DNA of 5,360 bases from assembly GCA_018607545.1 (NCBI GenBank), contig JABBBF010000234.1:1-5360 (forward strand), read 5' to 3'. Shown piece by piece: positions 5,358 to 5,360 of the stretch. A program made the position numbers and the translations under genes. The notes below the pieces were generated by a model. That model did no database searches. It was not told the DNA's origin and saw only the letters and a list, made by a program, of their open reading frames with translations. Each line of letters opens with the position of its first letter. Position 1 is the stretch's first letter. Source of the stretch: SAR92 clade bacterium. Its GTDB lineage: Bacteria > Pseudomonadota > Gammaproteobacteria > Pseudomonadales > Porticoccaceae.

Positions 5358-5360
5358 GGA

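Overview
The window is an ordinary chromosomal stretch from a gammaproteobacterium. It holds seven protein-coding genes in two converging groups. On the + strand are the 3' end of ubiG (ubiquinone O-methyltransferase), mupP (a HAD phosphatase of cell-wall recycling) and yciK (a short-chain dehydrogenase). On the - strand, transcribed from the right edge inward, are yciO (YrdC/Sua5-like), scpA and scpB (condensin accessory subunits) and rluB (23S rRNA pseudouridine synthase). The proteins resemble the Pseudomonas and Escherichia members of these families. ScpA and ScpB argue against an enterobacterium, since those use MukBEF instead. A marine Cellvibrionales/Pseudomonadales-type organism is my guess, made from gene order and the style of the intergenic repeats and not from any search.

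Layout: ubiG tail (1-281), mupP (294-956), a 491-base non-coding block built from palindromic and tandem repeats (957-1447), yciK (1448-2215), a 5-base convergent junction, then rluB (2221-3057), scpB (3050-3802) and scpA (3799-4662) on the - strand, a 77-base gap carrying a TATAAT box and a perfect 12-bp tandem repeat, and yciO (4740-5357), whose apparent start is a TTG at the edge. scpA, scpB and rluB overlap by 4 and 8 bases and look translationally coupled, probably as one operon with the promoter in the scpA-yciO gap.

Functionally, ubiG serves respiratory quinone synthesis and mupP serves MurNAc recycling. ScpA and ScpB would work with an Smc protein encoded elsewhere in chromosome condensation and segregation. 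RluB modifies the large-subunit rRNA. YciO and YciK have less well-defined roles.

I found no defence system, CRISPR array, insertion-sequence transposase or clearly new gene system. The most unusual part is the 957-1447 block. Two related palindromic elements (55 of 57 bases shared in their cores) flank a third, unrelated palindrome. In two independent cases the right-hand arm of a palindrome continues directly into a tandem array made of copies of that same arm. Other points of interest are an in-frame 15-bp triplication in the ScpB acidic tail, the 12-bp tandem repeat over the probable scpA promoter, and the loss of the Sua5-type KxR/SxN signature in YciO.
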